DNA of 64,000 bases from Paenibacillus silvae (GCF_014639235.1 NZ_BMFU01000001.1:1-64000), one strand, 5' to 3'. Counted from the stretch's first letter, positions 25,386 through 34,754 are shown. The notes: generated from the sequence alone by a model not told the origin. Made by a program: numbers and translations.

Positions 25386-26106
25386 CATCCGTTTTATTTA
25401 TCATGTTGCTATCCAGCGCTACTCCAGTCGGTGTAAAATACACTTTCCCTTCTTCCTGATAACGAATAAGGGCTGCTGCAACTTTAGAGTCGGTAGTTTC
25501 TACTACAGCAATGGATGGAATTGGATTTTGGTTTCCTGTTCCTTCTCTTTGTGGCTCGTAACCATTTTGATTTTGTCGTTCTTTAATGAGAAGCCCCTTC
25601 AGAAGAGGATCATCTGCTGGAGTAATTAGACGTGCAGGCTCCCGATCTGCACCTTCGATGTAAACATAAGCATCCGCTACCGTTCCTGGCTTGATCATGT
25701 CACCCGCACTCTTTACTTGGTCGGTCTGAACCCCCACAAACATCGCTCCATCCTTCAATTCCAGACTTTCACCATATTTGCTATCCTTGGCTGGGACGAG
25801 AAGGGATTTCGATACCGGCACTCCAGCCGGGATACCAACATCTGCCGTTACCCATGCCTCTCCTTTCAATTCTGTCAGATCTCGAATCGCATCATCTGGA
25901 ATCTCGCTTTGCACTACCTTACGCTGAATAAACATCCCTTCAATCAAGCTATAGGGAAGCAAGTTCTCTTTTGCCACATAAATAAGCTCCGTTGTTGTTT
26001 GACGTTTGACAATATTGCTTTGAATAACTACGGCTGTTCCGGCCAATATCAAAGCAACGGCCACTATAAAAATTCGGCGTGTTGCCTTATTCCACAGTTT
26101 TTTCAA
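25366..26106 (-). CDS. cpaB: CpaB/RcpC-like SAF-domain pilus assembly protein
   Basis: 246 aa: one N-terminal membrane helix (IFIVAVALILAGTAVVIQS), then a SAF domain (IYVAKENLLPYSLIEGMFIQ, PAGVPVSKSLL) and the CpaB-type continuation (LELKDGAMFVGVQTDQVKSA, GTVADAYVYIEG). CpaB/RcpC proteins are part of the Tad pilus outer assembly; in Gram-positive bacteria they are membrane anchored. TTG start with AGGAG upstream. Last gene of the Tad-like block, 14 nt after the TadE/F-like gene. Confidence 0.8.
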   Translation of the reverse strand: MKKLWNKATRRIFIVAVALILAGTAVVIQSNIVKRQTTTELIYVAKENLLPYSLIEGMFIQRKVVQSEIPDDAIRDLTELKGEAWVTADVGIPAGVPVSKSLLVPAKDSKYGESLELKDGAMFVGVQTDQVKSAGDMIKPGTVADAYVYIEGADREPARLITPADDPLLKGLLIKERQNQNGYEPQREGTGNQNPIPSIAVVETTDSKVAAALIRYQEEGKVYFTPTGVALDSNMINKTDDKGSVE

Positions 26107-26120
26107 TGACTCCCACTCTC

Positions 26121-26546
26121 CTATTTAAATTCACCTAAATATGGCGTATGACGTGTAATCGTCAATGGAAACGAGTCTAGTCCAAAAATCTTCCCTGCAA
26201 TTAGTTGTACCTTGGTATCAAATTGAGCTTCGATTCTTGGGATTACTCCTAAGTACGTCACAGTGGCCTTTAATACACTATCCGAAAAATGCTTATTCAT
26301 CAGATTTGCATTCAGCCTCAAATTGTCTTTGAGAATATTGTGTACCGCTCCAACTGCTACATTTTCGTTCAGTTCTAAACGTCCCCGCTGATTCTCGATT
26401 TCCTGTGTGCTGGCTATGATTGCTCCGTCCAGTGCTTGTTCCACTGCCTTTTCAATCTTTAAATGAGCGTTGTACACCACAAGAAAATCAGTCAGAAAAA
26501 ATAAAGCAAAGGCGCCGAATAAAATCAGCGCCAAATTGCGGAACAT
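26121..26546 (-). CDS. TadE/TadF-like minor pseudopilin
   Basis: 141 aa. A hydrophobic segment at the very N-terminus (NLALILFGAFALFFLTDFLV) followed by a helical stretch (HLKIEKAVEQALDGAIIAST) and a soluble beta-rich end, the architecture of TadE/TadF minor pilins and of DUF-type relatives in Gram-positive conjugative elements. Lies 15 nt downstream of a similar gene. A prepilin cleavage motif is not obvious. Start ATG 26546 after GGAAGG. Confidence 0.6.
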   Translation of the reverse strand: MFRNLALILFGAFALFFLTDFLVVYNAHLKIEKAVEQALDGAIIASTQEIENQRGRLELNENVAVGAVHNILKDNLRLNANLMNKHFSDSVLKATVTYLGVIPRIEAQFDTKVQLIAGKIFGLDSFPLTITRHTPYLGEFK

Positions 26547-26561
26547 AGGCCATCCCTTCCT

Positions 26562-26984
26562 TCATCGGAAAAATGTATGGGCCAAGCCATTCGCTTGCAC
26601 ACGTATAGGAAGCTTTACCGTCTTCCCTAATGGCTTCAACCCGATACACTCATACACCATACTTGCTTCCACAGTAACCGGGTCCCCCCGATCTACACGC
26701 TTAGGTGTAGCTGTTAAGGTTACTTTAGCTGGATCAATTCCGGTCTTCTGGAGCAAACGATCAAATTGTTCACGATTCACAGTATCAAATCCATTTTCAG
26801 CTTTGATGACCTCAAGTAATTCATTGCTGGCAATGGTCAGCTTTTGTTGCTGTGAGATATAACCATATACATCAATACCAAGATAGAGAAAGACAGAGGC
26901 CACCATCACGAAAAACATGAGTGGAATGGAACTAACAGCTCCTCGTGTATTTCGAAGCGGTGCTAACCATATCTTGAATTTCAA
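26562..26984 (-). CDS. TadE-like / DUF4320-type pseudopilin
   Basis: 140 aa with the TadE-like N-terminus RNTRGAVSSIPLMFFVMVAS followed by VFLYLGIDVYGYISQQQKL, then a soluble domain with a two-cysteine-free beta pattern. DUF4320 proteins are found with Tad-like genes in clostridial and Paenibacillus conjugative plasmids. TTG start, GGAGGGG upstream. Expected to be a minor component of the Tad-like pilus. Confidence 0.65.
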   Translation of the reverse strand: MKFKIWLAPLRNTRGAVSSIPLMFFVMVASVFLYLGIDVYGYISQQQKLTIASNELLEVIKAENGFDTVNREQFDRLLQKTGIDPAKVTLTATPKRVDRGDPVTVEASMVYECIGLKPLGKTVKLPIRVQANGLAHTFFR

Positions 26985-27020
26985 ACTCTCCCCTCCTTCT
27001 ATAGCTTCGCGTATGAAGTA

Positions 27021-27281
27021 TTAAGACAGGTTATCTAATTTGCCTGTGATGGATTGGAAGAACGTAGGCAACCAGCCCTTGATAAGACCCCACACAAGCA
27101 CAATGGCAAGCACACACAGTAACGCATAGCCTAAAATTTCAACGATAGAAGCCCCTTGCTGATTTTGCAACGGACGCAGCAAACGAAGCCCAATAACCTC
27201 GATCCGATAAGCTACCTTTGATTCCATACCATGTCTCCAAACAGCTACTTTTTTCACCATATTGTTCATGAACTTTTTCAT
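27021..27281 (-). CDS. Flp-type major pilin candidate
   Basis: 86 aa from ATG 27281, fixed by GGAGGTC 7 nt upstream. A basic leader of about 45 residues is followed by QNQQGASIVEILGYALLCVL and AIVLVWGLIKGWLP, a Flp/Fap-like pilin helix with the typical Glu near its start (position +5-like after a small-residue junction). It sits between TadC and the TadE-like genes, where flp pilins often are. Probable substrate of the prepilin peptidase at 15.6-16.0 kb. The leader is longer than usual, so the call is moderate. Confidence 0.6.
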   Translation of the reverse strand: MKKFMNNMVKKVAVWRHGMESKVAYRIEVIGLRLLRPLQNQQGASIVEILGYALLCVLAIVLVWGLIKGWLPTFFQSITGKLDNLS

Positions 27282-27300
27282 TGTCTTGACCTCCGAATAG

Positions 27301-28194
27301 TTATAAATTTTGGATTTCTGAAAAGATATCAATAAATGCGATAATAACTGCAGCAAATGCATGAACCGCTACGAGAACGTACAACAACTTAATCTTTTGA
27401 GGCTGGCTACGTGTAACTTCTTTCAGTGCTGCCAACCGTAATTTTCGAAGATCACCTTTGATGCTGTCAAAATACTTCTTCGCATCACCGTATCCATTGT
27501 TTACTCCGATCTTGACGGCAGCTGCGAAGTCCCTCATCACGGGTACATCCGTTTCAGCCGCAAATAAGTCGATGGCATCTGTAAGCTTCATAATGCGAAT
27601 ATTTGCATTCAAACGAGAGAGGATCTTCTTCATCCGAGGGCCGCTTGTATCTTCTAAACGATGGATTGTTGTCATAAACGATTTTCCTGTTTCCAGAGCG
27701 ATCATCATTTTGCCTATAAGCTGGGGTAAGTCCCTTGTGATCTCCTCTTGTCTTCGCTTGTAAGCTTTAGTGATTTCACCCAGTTGAGTCACGAAAAACA
27801 CAAGCGTTGCTAACGGGATCGCTAAAAATAATGCAGGCATTTGAAGTAAAAAAGGCAGCACTAAAAAAGGAAGACTTCCGGCAAGTGATTTCATCACTTT
27901 GTCAGCAAGCTCTTCCTCAAAGGTGTTTTCCTTTCCTAGTAAGTTGTACATACGCCGAAGTTTCCCGTTAAACACTGGAAGTCGTGCATTCATAAGTCTT
28001 GGCATTAATCGGTTTGCAAAAAACTGAGTCACCGGGTCCATCTTCAATTGACGCAATTCTTTGTTGTTCTTCTGTAACACCGCTGCCTGGTTTGCATAGC
28101 GCTTCTCCAGATCAAAGCCAGGCAACCAGCTCTTCATCATAAACCCAGTCAAAAGTAACACAGATATAAACAACAACATACTGGATACAATCAA
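27301..28194 (-). CDS. tadC: TadC-like inner-membrane platform protein
   Basis: 297 aa of the GspF/TadC type: N-terminal helix (SSMLLFISVLLLTGFMM), paired mid helices (LPFLVLPFLLQMPALFLAI, PLATLVFFVTQ), the cytosolic core RDLPQLIGKMMIALETGKSF and a last helix (LYVLVAVHAFAAVIIAF). It forms the membrane platform with TadB for pilus extension by TadA. TTG start with GGAGGG 7 nt upstream; 14 nt from TadB. Confidence 0.85.
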   Translation of the reverse strand: MIVSSMLLFISVLLLTGFMMKSWLPGFDLEKRYANQAAVLQKNNKELRQLKMDPVTQFFANRLMPRLMNARLPVFNGKLRRMYNLLGKENTFEEELADKVMKSLAGSLPFLVLPFLLQMPALFLAIPLATLVFFVTQLGEITKAYKRRQEEITRDLPQLIGKMMIALETGKSFMTTIHRLEDTSGPRMKKILSRLNANIRIMKLTDAIDLFAAETDVPVMRDFAAAVKIGVNNGYGDAKKYFDSIKGDLRKLRLAALKEVTRSQPQKIKLLYVLVAVHAFAAVIIAFIDIFSEIQNL

Positions 28195-28208
28195 AGAGCA
28201 TCCCTCCT

Positions 28209-29075
28209 TTAAATTTTATCGAGATTGAGTGACAGATAATCGTCACCCTTCCCTATCGCATAAAGCGTAGCTGCCGCGAAAGAAACAATGTAAATTTGAC
28301 CATGCAAAGTATTTAGAAATACGTTGGCGTTTCCGTTGTTCATCATACTCATCATCACGGGCATCATCCACGACATGCCTATAACCATAAAGAGCTGTCT
28401 CCGTTTGCTTTTCGCTTCAAGCTCCAGTTCTTGAATCTGTGTGATATCCTCCCCGATCTCTTCGACCGTTTCTTTCAGGCTATCCAGCGACTGAGCATGA
28501 AATCCTTCCATTTGGGCCAATTTCAACTTGTCTAAAAAGTCCTCCATTTTTCGGATTCGGAACTCACCAACCATTTCATTAAAAACCCGATCAACAGGTA
28601 GCCCGACACGAAGTTGATTAGATGCTTTTTCAAACACGGGCTTCGTCACCCCATCCATTTCAAGCACTGCATTCTCCAATGCCTTCTGCACATTTGGGAA
28701 GTCGGTGAGTTTGCTGATAAAAAGGCGCAAATTAGAAGGAAGATCGAACAAAACGTTTTGTCTGATCTTCCGTTTCACCTTGAGTACAATGGTTCTCGGT
28801 ACTGTAAAACACAAAACTGTGCCTAAAGCGATGAAGAAGTAATTGCCTGTAAATAGGGCAACTACCCCAATCAAAGCGATAGAGATTAGCACCAGAAAAC
28901 TGAACTCCCGAAAGGTAAGAGACCACCCCACGGTTTCGGCCTCTTTCCGTATGCGCTCGTAACCGAGTACCTTGGATAGTGAAAAACTCTTACTTTGGTT
29001 TGTTTTGGGAATAACTAGGACCAAAGTAATCAAAGCAAGGACAAAAAAGTAAACAAAGCTCATCCATAGTGGCAT
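28209..29075 (-). CDS. tadB: TadB-like inner-membrane platform protein
   Basis: About 289 aa of the GspF/TadB type with helices near the N-terminus (FVYFFVLALITLVLVIP), middle (FLVLISIALIGVVALF, FFIALGTVLCFTVPR) and C-terminus, and the cytosolic core FDLPSNLRLFISKLTDFPNV. GGAGG 8 nt upstream fixes ATG 29075; it lies just after the TadA stop. Pairs with TadC under the TadA motor. Confidence 0.8.
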   Translation of the reverse strand: MPLWMSFVYFFVLALITLVLVIPKTNQSKSFSLSKVLGYERIRKEAETVGWSLTFREFSFLVLISIALIGVVALFTGNYFFIALGTVLCFTVPRTIVLKVKRKIRQNVLFDLPSNLRLFISKLTDFPNVQKALENAVLEMDGVTKPVFEKASNQLRVGLPVDRVFNEMVGEFRIRKMEDFLDKLKLAQMEGFHAQSLDSLKETVEEIGEDITQIQELELEAKSKRRQLFMVIGMSWMMPVMMSMMNNGNANVFLNTLHGQIYIVSFAAATLYAIGKGDDYLSLNLDKI

Positions 29076-29079
29076 TCTC

Positions 29080-30426
29080 TCACTCCTCCCCGCACCAGCG
29101 AGATATGACATCCATAGGAGCACCTTCAGCAATGAGTTTTCGTCTGAGCTTCGTAAGCTTACCCGATTGACTAAAACGACGATGAACAGGATCATATTGG
29201 AAAATCGGGTGAATCACGGGCTTCTCTCCTTCAAAGCGGATTAATTCGCCAATTTCAAATACAACCCGTTTACCTGTCTCTGCTTCATACTTCTGATAAA
29301 CAATCAAATCGAACGACATTACGATCTGAGATGCAGTCATTGGATTGTTACCAGAAAGTTGTAAGAACCGTACCGCAGCTTCCTCCGTTCCATTCGCGTG
29401 AATGGTGAGATGTACAATATGCCCAGTATTGGCTGCTACCAGTGCTTGGCTGGCTGCATGTTCATCCCGAACTTCCCCGATCAAAATGACATCTGGATTC
29501 TGGCGTAAGCTTGTCTTCACCAGCTTTGGGATCAGATAAGCCTTTCGTTCGTCCTCATGCTCTTTAACAATGACACTCGCAATGTTGGGATAGTCCTGAT
29601 AGGTCGTTTTCGATTTCAGCAACATTTCCTCCGAATCTTCAATACAAAAAAATCGGGTCAGTCGATCATAATATTGCGGTAGTCGAATAAGCTGGGTTGT
29701 TTTACCGCTATTCGTTCCTCCTGCAATGATAACTTTGGCTCCATACGGCAAAATATCTTCAAGGAATTGTGCCATCATATCCGACATGTTTCCATAGGCA
29801 ATGCAATCCGCATCTGAAAAAACGTCTGGAGGAAATTTACGAATGGAGATAATCGGGCTATGGGTACTTACGCCACCCCGGGTTACATCCATAATGACGT
29901 TAATCCGAAAGCCACGATAATTCGCATCAATGACTGGCTCATTCGCAGTGAGTGTTTTACCAATCGGCATGAGCATTTTATCAATAGTCTGATAAATATG
30001 GTCATTATCCCGGAAACGAATTTCTGTCATATGAACAGGAAAACCGTTTTGTTCAACAATGACCTCCGCGGGTCCGTTAATCTCAATACTACTAATGGCT
30101 GGATCATCCAGCGCGGGTTGTAGCACACCCATTTCCGTAATTTCTGTACGAATGTAGTCAATAACGTCTCCAATATCCATCGTAAACTTTAAATCCCGTT
30201 GATCTCGGATGTAGTCTGAGATCTGATATCTAACCCGATTTCTCGCCTGTTCATCAATAATTGCTCGTACAAATTCATCGTTGTAATTGGTGATAAGGTA
30301 TTGTTGAGTTCGTTCCAACAACGTTTTCAGGGTTTCATCATCACCTTTACTACGAGCGCTTGATGCTTTGATTTCAGGTCGTTGGTACTGCACGTACTCT
30401 GCCGGATTGATTACTCCGATTACCAT
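29080..30426 (-). CDS. tadA: TadA/CpaF-type secretion ATPase (VirB11 superfamily)
   Basis: 448-aa hexameric motor of the VirB11/CpaF family. N-terminal domain to ~170 (DPAISSIEINGPAEVIVEQ), RecA-like domain with Walker A GGTNSGKTT (~233-241), Asp box FFCIEDSEEM, Walker B NPDVILIGEVRDEHAA and His box TGHIVHLTIHANG. It would power pilus assembly, and because no separate VirB11 is present in the adjacent T4SS it might serve both machines (inference). It overlaps the preceding MinD-like gene by 53 nt. Confidence 0.92.
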   Translation of the reverse strand: MVIGVINPAEYVQYQRPEIKASSARSKGDDETLKTLLERTQQYLITNYNDEFVRAIIDEQARNRVRYQISDYIRDQRDLKFTMDIGDVIDYIRTEITEMGVLQPALDDPAISSIEINGPAEVIVEQNGFPVHMTEIRFRDNDHIYQTIDKMLMPIGKTLTANEPVIDANYRGFRINVIMDVTRGGVSTHSPIISIRKFPPDVFSDADCIAYGNMSDMMAQFLEDILPYGAKVIIAGGTNSGKTTQLIRLPQYYDRLTRFFCIEDSEEMLLKSKTTYQDYPNIASVIVKEHEDERKAYLIPKLVKTSLRQNPDVILIGEVRDEHAASQALVAANTGHIVHLTIHANGTEEAAVRFLQLSGNNPMTASQIVMSFDLIVYQKYEAETGKRVVFEIGELIRFEGEKPVIHPIFQYDPVHRRFSQSGKLTKLRRKLIAEGAPMDVISRWCGEE

Positions 30427-31105
30427 GATCTTCCTCCCTCCATGCTAACAGCAGTTGTTCAGGTCGATGAAGAATGGTTTCCTCGTTAAAGTCACTGTTC
30501 TTCGACTCACTGAACAATTGAATGCTCTGCACCGCATAATCTTGACGTAATGCTTTAAACGCAGCATATGCCCGAATCAATTCAACAGGCTCATTCATGT
30601 TTAATACCACATGATTCGCTTCTCGTAATGCAAAGAAGCTCATCGGATGAATTAACTGTCCCTGCAACACAACAAAGATATAGTGATACCCTGACAAATG
30701 AACTTTCAAATATGCTGGCAATTCGCTCAACGTCTTGTCCTGCTGAAGCTTAATCAAGGTAGGACTATCCACTTTGCTTTTCGGCTGAACCAGTAATCCA
30801 TCAAACCCCTCAAAATGTTGTAGGTAATCATGAACCCCTGCTAACATTCCCCGATCATAGTCGATTAAGAGCTGGTCCACTGTCTGTCCGTGTTTCAATT
30901 CCGAAATGCCCAAGCGATACGCCACTCGTGGTAAACCAAGACATGGAAGCTCCACGACAACAGCAGTCTCATCCTGTTTATTCACCAGACTCAGAAGACG
31001 CTGGAGCAGCAAGGTCGGATCACTTCCTGCCGGATTCCACAGCGCAACCATTATGCCTTTAGCCGGATTCGCCAATCCTTTCTCTTTCTTCTTTCCAAAT
31101 AACAC
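30374..31105 (-). CDS. degenerate MinD/TadZ-like protein
   Basis: 243 aa. The fold looks like a SIMIBI (MinD/ParA) NTPase: GIMVALWNPAGSDPTLLLQR occupies the P-loop position but lacks the GK[GT] lysine-threonine signature, then AVVVELPCLGLPRVAY and DGLLVQPKS, GQLIHPMSFFALREANHVVL. It probably keeps the scaffold but not ATPase activity; TadZ/CpaE proteins localise Tad pili. GTG start at 31105 is set by AAAGGAG. Its 3' end runs into tadA, so the two are coupled. Confidence 0.55.
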   Translation of the reverse strand: MLFGKKKEKGLANPAKGIMVALWNPAGSDPTLLLQRLLSLVNKQDETAVVVELPCLGLPRVAYRLGISELKHGQTVDQLLIDYDRGMLAGVHDYLQHFEGFDGLLVQPKSKVDSPTLIKLQQDKTLSELPAYLKVHLSGYHYIFVVLQGQLIHPMSFFALREANHVVLNMNEPVELIRAYAAFKALRQDYAVQSIQLFSESKNSDFNEETILHRPEQLLLAWREEDHGNRSNQSGRVRAVPTT

Positions 31106-31168
31106 CGATATCTCTCCTTTCTGTATCATGATCAAAGAGGCACACAACTTCCCCCTCAATCTTTAGAC

Positions 31169-31203
31169 AAAAAAAGCCCCTGCTCAGGAAAGAGCAGAGG
31201 CTT
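31169..31203 (-). terminator. intrinsic terminator after CpaE-like gene (GCCTCTGC family)
   Basis: GCCTCTGCTC / GAGCAGGGGC hairpin with seven T on the minus strand, placed inside the T4SS/Tad block. Same stem (GCCTCTGC...GCAGGGGC with a conserved U.G wobble) as at 40655, 42606 and 44202. Confidence 0.9.
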
Positions 31204-31206
31204 CGG

Positions 31207-32493
31207 TTAATGAACAAACCAACGTTTTCTTTTTTCCTTCGGACGTTCCAACCAGTGGGCCAATCCACCTGCAGAGGTAAAAGGATTGGCTTGTAACGGA
31301 TTTAAGATAGAAGTCACCGCTGGGAACATTTCTCTAAACTCCTTAATCATATTCTCGTCCGCAAAGTTAATTACCAATGATGCTTTCCGCATGAGCATCG
31401 TAAGTTGACTTGAGTTTCGGACAATAAAATGCAAATCCCACGGTGCTGCCGAGAGGGTCATATACTGGAAAGGAGCGCGTAGAAACTCTTGCGCTGCCGA
31501 GTTTAGTTCAAGTCTGTTTTCCAATTCATCAACCATTACCCCTAAATCAAGTACAATGGCTTCGTACTCTAGCGTATAGATTTCGGCTACATCCATTGGG
31601 CTTCGATTCGGGAAAAAGTCGATACCCTGATGATGAAATTGTAAGCCATCAAAGTCGGTTGCAAAACAAACGATATCCGAGGTTTTCGGTTTACTACGAT
31701 ATTCAATAAATGCCGTTTTGATTCCTTGACTGGCGATTTCGTAAGCGATTTGAATTGCTGTATGTGTGTTGCCACTCCGACTTGCCAAACCACCTACAGC
31801 GACGATATAGGGCTGAGGAATATGTAGCGCAGGGGTTTGTTCGGGTTGATGCTCAGTTCGTTCAAGCATTGCTCCCTGAACCTCCAACGTTCCAGATGAT
31901 GCTTCCAATTCCTCTTTTCCCTGTTCTTCGGCTAGTCGTTCTTCCTCTGATGTTGGAGTCGTTTCAACTGTGGACCCAGACCTTCGATCAGCACGTTTAA
32001 ATCCTTTCGTCCAATCTGCCAAAATGGTCTGTATCTTTCCTTTATTTTTTTCTAACGAGAAACCCACTTTATATTCTGCCTTTTTTCCAGCAATGGTTGC
32101 GTGAAACTGCGGGACATCTGCTAATGTCTTCTTTGTCTGTATCCAATACTGCACGTCTTCCAAACGAAATTGTTCCGCTAGGTATACATCATATATTCCA
32201 TACATCCCCAAACTTCGCTGCCAATCGAGATCCGTCTCTGGTAAAACCACAATCACTCGCATGTCGGGTATGCGCATACGCACTTCTTTGAGCCAACCGA
32301 CACTTTCTTGTTTGCGTAGTACTCCAAGACTTCCATCCACAATAGCCACATCTGCTTCAATCTGTTTAGCATTTGCCGCAATAGCAAACTGCTCCAGTGT
32401 CACATCAGTTCCTGAAACCGAGTAACCTTGAGTATGCAGAGCCTGTACAAGAGGCGTTAAGATGGAAGGCTCAAACACCAGATGTAGCTTCAC
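31207..32493 (-). CDS. CpaE/TadZ-like pilus localisation protein
   Basis: 428 aa from GTG 32493 (GGGGGAG 6 nt upstream). Residues ~1-130 resemble an atypical receiver domain (DVAIVDGSLGVL, MRVIVVLPETDLDW), then a charged linker, then a ParA-like domain from ~240 (YIVAVGGLASRSGNTHTAIQ, EYEAIVLDLGVM). The P-loop is eroded (GGLASRSGNT instead of GGxGKT). Receiver plus ParA-like is the CpaE/TadZ order. Overlaps the end of the small membrane protein gene upstream. Confidence 0.65.
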   Translation of the reverse strand: MKLHLVFEPSILTPLVQALHTQGYSVSGTDVTLEQFAIAANAKQIEADVAIVDGSLGVLRKQESVGWLKEVRMRIPDMRVIVVLPETDLDWQRSLGMYGIYDVYLAEQFRLEDVQYWIQTKKTLADVPQFHATIAGKKAEYKVGFSLEKNKGKIQTILADWTKGFKRADRRSGSTVETTPTSEEERLAEEQGKEELEASSGTLEVQGAMLERTEHQPEQTPALHIPQPYIVAVGGLASRSGNTHTAIQIAYEIASQGIKTAFIEYRSKPKTSDIVCFATDFDGLQFHHQGIDFFPNRSPMDVAEIYTLEYEAIVLDLGVMVDELENRLELNSAAQEFLRAPFQYMTLSAAPWDLHFIVRNSSQLTMLMRKASLVINFADENMIKEFREMFPAVTSILNPLQANPFTSAGGLAHWLERPKEKRKRWFVH

Positions 32494-32896
32494 CCTTAGC
32501 TCCCCCTTCAAAGAACCATGAAATGATTGCTAAAACAACATCTATGATTTGAGGCCAATAATTTAAAATGAGGAAACCTAGGATAGCAACGAATAGAAAA
32601 ATAAAGGCCCAAGTTAACAACTTCTTGAAAATCATGCCTCCGAATAAAAGAAGGAAAAATACAACCAGTGCTACCGAAATGTATAGCTTGCTCCCTGAAC
32701 GAACCATTCCGAATAACTCGGTCCCTTTTTGCTCCATGCGGCTGCCTACTTCATCAGGGCTAAATGTTTGGGAACCTTTCTTTATTTCTTGAGTCACCGA
32801 GGATGTCTCACTTGATCCAGCATACATGATATGTTGTGGAATCATCACCAAACCTAATATAAGAATGAAAAACAAAATCTGTATTTTTGTTTGCAT
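32471..32896 (-). CDS. small exported membrane protein, VirB2/TrbC-like architecture
   Basis: 141 aa: signal-like N-terminus (QILFFILILGLVMIPQH, MYAGS), a polar stretch and two hydrophobic helices (LYISVALVVFFLLLFGGMIF, WAFIFLFVAILGFLILNYW) with a short tail. The outline equals that of conjugative pilin-like VirB2/TrbC proteins, but there is already a better candidate at 40113-40514. GAGGAGG upstream of ATG. First gene after the terminator at 32922-32958. Confidence 0.5.
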   Translation of the reverse strand: MQTKIQILFFILILGLVMIPQHIMYAGSSETSSVTQEIKKGSQTFSPDEVGSRMEQKGTELFGMVRSGSKLYISVALVVFFLLLFGGMIFKKLLTWAFIFLFVAILGFLILNYWPQIIDVVLAIISWFFEGGAKGEATSGV

Positions 32897-32921
32897 TGCT
32901 GACCTCCTCTGCTTTCAGGCA

Positions 32922-32958
32922 AAACAAAAACAACCCTCCATGAGAGAGTTGTTTTTGT
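32922..32958 (-). terminator. intrinsic terminator after the VirB1-like hydrolase
   Basis: AACAAAAACAAC / GTTGTTTTTGTT stem around CTCTCATGGAG-type inner pairs, ending in TTTTTGTTTT on the minus strand. Confidence 0.8.
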
Positions 32959-33044
32959 TGGTGTTTATTTACATATTTTATCGCAAAGCTTCGCCATTTG
33001 TTCGAGCTATTTGAAATTGATATTACCGGGATAGTCCTTATTTG

Positions 33045-34754
33045 TCAATCTCTTAATTCCGATAACATCTGATAAAAGTTAGATACATTCCCAACCCAAT
33101 CGCCACCTTCAGCATATACACCACTTGGATTCACCGGGTCACTTAACCAGGCAATTGAGTTCACTGTAGCCGGTTTGCCTTTAGATAATTTCACAATCGT
33201 TTTGGCTGCAATTTCAGCGGCTTCTTTCGTTGTAAGTGTGGACCCTTTGCCCTCTTTCCAACTCCCGAATACATTCCATGGATTTTTAACAATTTGATTG
33301 GCATACTTGTTCGTTTTTGGTACAAATCCCTGCTCCGCGCCAGTAATAGCAATAAGCAGATAGGGATCAACTCCCTGTGCTTTAGCCGCATCATCAATCA
33401 TGGTTAAAATCTCTTTTGTAGCCAACATTGAATTTCGTTTGCTTAACCATTCCAACATGACAGAAATATTAAGCGGACGATAGGTTAAAATATCTGCTGT
33501 TACGGTGTAACCAAAATAAAGAAGCGGATTCACCGTGTTCCCGTTCACACGTACTTCAAAATGGAGATGTGGTCCTGTGGAACCACCCGTATTCCCTGAC
33601 TCCGCAATTTCTTCACCAGCTTGCACCTCTTGTCCGGCTTCGACTTTAATTTTGCTCAAGTGGTAGTATCTCGTTTCCATATCCTCATGTTGAATCATAA
33701 TGGCATTCCCTGCTTTGCCCATATAATCTGCAAAAATAACTTTACCTGCTTTTGCAGCATAAACAGGCGTGCCGATAGGCACACCCACATCTACACCCGC
33801 ATGGAGTGTCTTCTTCCCCGTAATCGGGTGAATTCGATAACCAAATGACGATGTGATCCGATCACCCTTGGTGGGCCAAATTAAATCTCCTGAAAGGGGT
33901 GTCCACCCTTCGTTCAAACCGCTGCCCTCACCATCATAATCTGAGAGATAGGATAGCCAGTATTCTAAAAGAAAATCCTGATCTTCGAACCGTTTAGCAC
34001 CATGGGCGATTAAAATCTCTCGTAAAGGCTCCCAATCCTCCTTGTGCATTGGCTTGATCTGCTGTAACTTGTCCTGCGTCACCTTCGTTGTCAGCGTACC
34101 GCAGGGGGAAGATACTGTCTCCGTCAATGTCTCCGAAGTATACGTATAGTTGTACTCATTTTGAATCGTTCTTGCCTGCTGCAACAAGCGTACAGGCTGC
34201 CACTCCGTCACTGTTGACTTCGCATATTCAACCTCACCCTCCTTCCCTTCTTTCTGCACACAGACTTCTTTAACAGTAATGATCTCAGCGTCATTCCATT
34301 TAAACTTGGGGCGCACTTCTTCAAAGGTTTCTTCGGGTTTCAATACGACTTCTTTCGCATAATCGTCCAAAATGGTGTTCAAAAAAGAAGGATCGTTCAA
34401 TGAACGATCCACTTGCGCCAGCCACTCCCAATTGAAGGTATAGGGCTCCACTTGAAATTCTTCTTCGGCGGTTAAACCTTCACGCCAGCGTTCAGCCAGA
34501 CGCTGATACGTTTCAAAAATCTGTTGATCTTCTTCTTCCTTCGTTCCATAAAAGAATCCAGCCACCTGATCTTTGGCATGTTCATATGTCTCCATAATCG
34601 CTTGTTTCGGCATTTCAAATATAATGAAATATCCTAACATCAGAACCAAAACAAAACCAACGATGGTCAGGACATATGGCGCAAGCACCTTTAACAATGC
34701 AAGGCCAGCTTTTCTTCCTGCTCGTTTGAGCGCCTGCTTCATCCATTGATCCAT
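33045..34754 (-). CDS. bifunctional cell-wall hydrolase of the T4SS (M23 peptidase + lysozyme-like; VirB1-like)
   Basis: 569 aa: N-terminal membrane anchor (YVLTIVGFVLVLMLGYFII), a long linker, an M23 metallopeptidase from ~295 to 410 (FGYRIHPITGKKTLHAGVDV with zinc ligands H and D; HLHFEV at ~394-399), and a C-terminal lysozyme/transglycosylase-like domain from ~440 (DPYLLIAITGAEQGF with a possible catalytic Glu). Such two-enzyme proteins open peptidoglycan for Gram-positive conjugation (CwlT/TcpG/PrgK type). Lies directly after the VirB6-like gene. Confidence 0.88.
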   Translation of the reverse strand: MDQWMKQALKRAGRKAGLALLKVLAPYVLTIVGFVLVLMLGYFIIFEMPKQAIMETYEHAKDQVAGFFYGTKEEEDQQIFETYQRLAERWREGLTAEEEFQVEPYTFNWEWLAQVDRSLNDPSFLNTILDDYAKEVVLKPEETFEEVRPKFKWNDAEIITVKEVCVQKEGKEGEVEYAKSTVTEWQPVRLLQQARTIQNEYNYTYTSETLTETVSSPCGTLTTKVTQDKLQQIKPMHKEDWEPLREILIAHGAKRFEDQDFLLEYWLSYLSDYDGEGSGLNEGWTPLSGDLIWPTKGDRITSSFGYRIHPITGKKTLHAGVDVGVPIGTPVYAAKAGKVIFADYMGKAGNAIMIQHEDMETRYYHLSKIKVEAGQEVQAGEEIAESGNTGGSTGPHLHFEVRVNGNTVNPLLYFGYTVTADILTYRPLNISVMLEWLSKRNSMLATKEILTMIDDAAKAQGVDPYLLIAITGAEQGFVPKTNKYANQIVKNPWNVFGSWKEGKGSTLTTKEAAEIAAKTIVKLSKGKPATVNSIAWLSDPVNPSGVYAEGGDWVGNVSNFYQMLSELRD

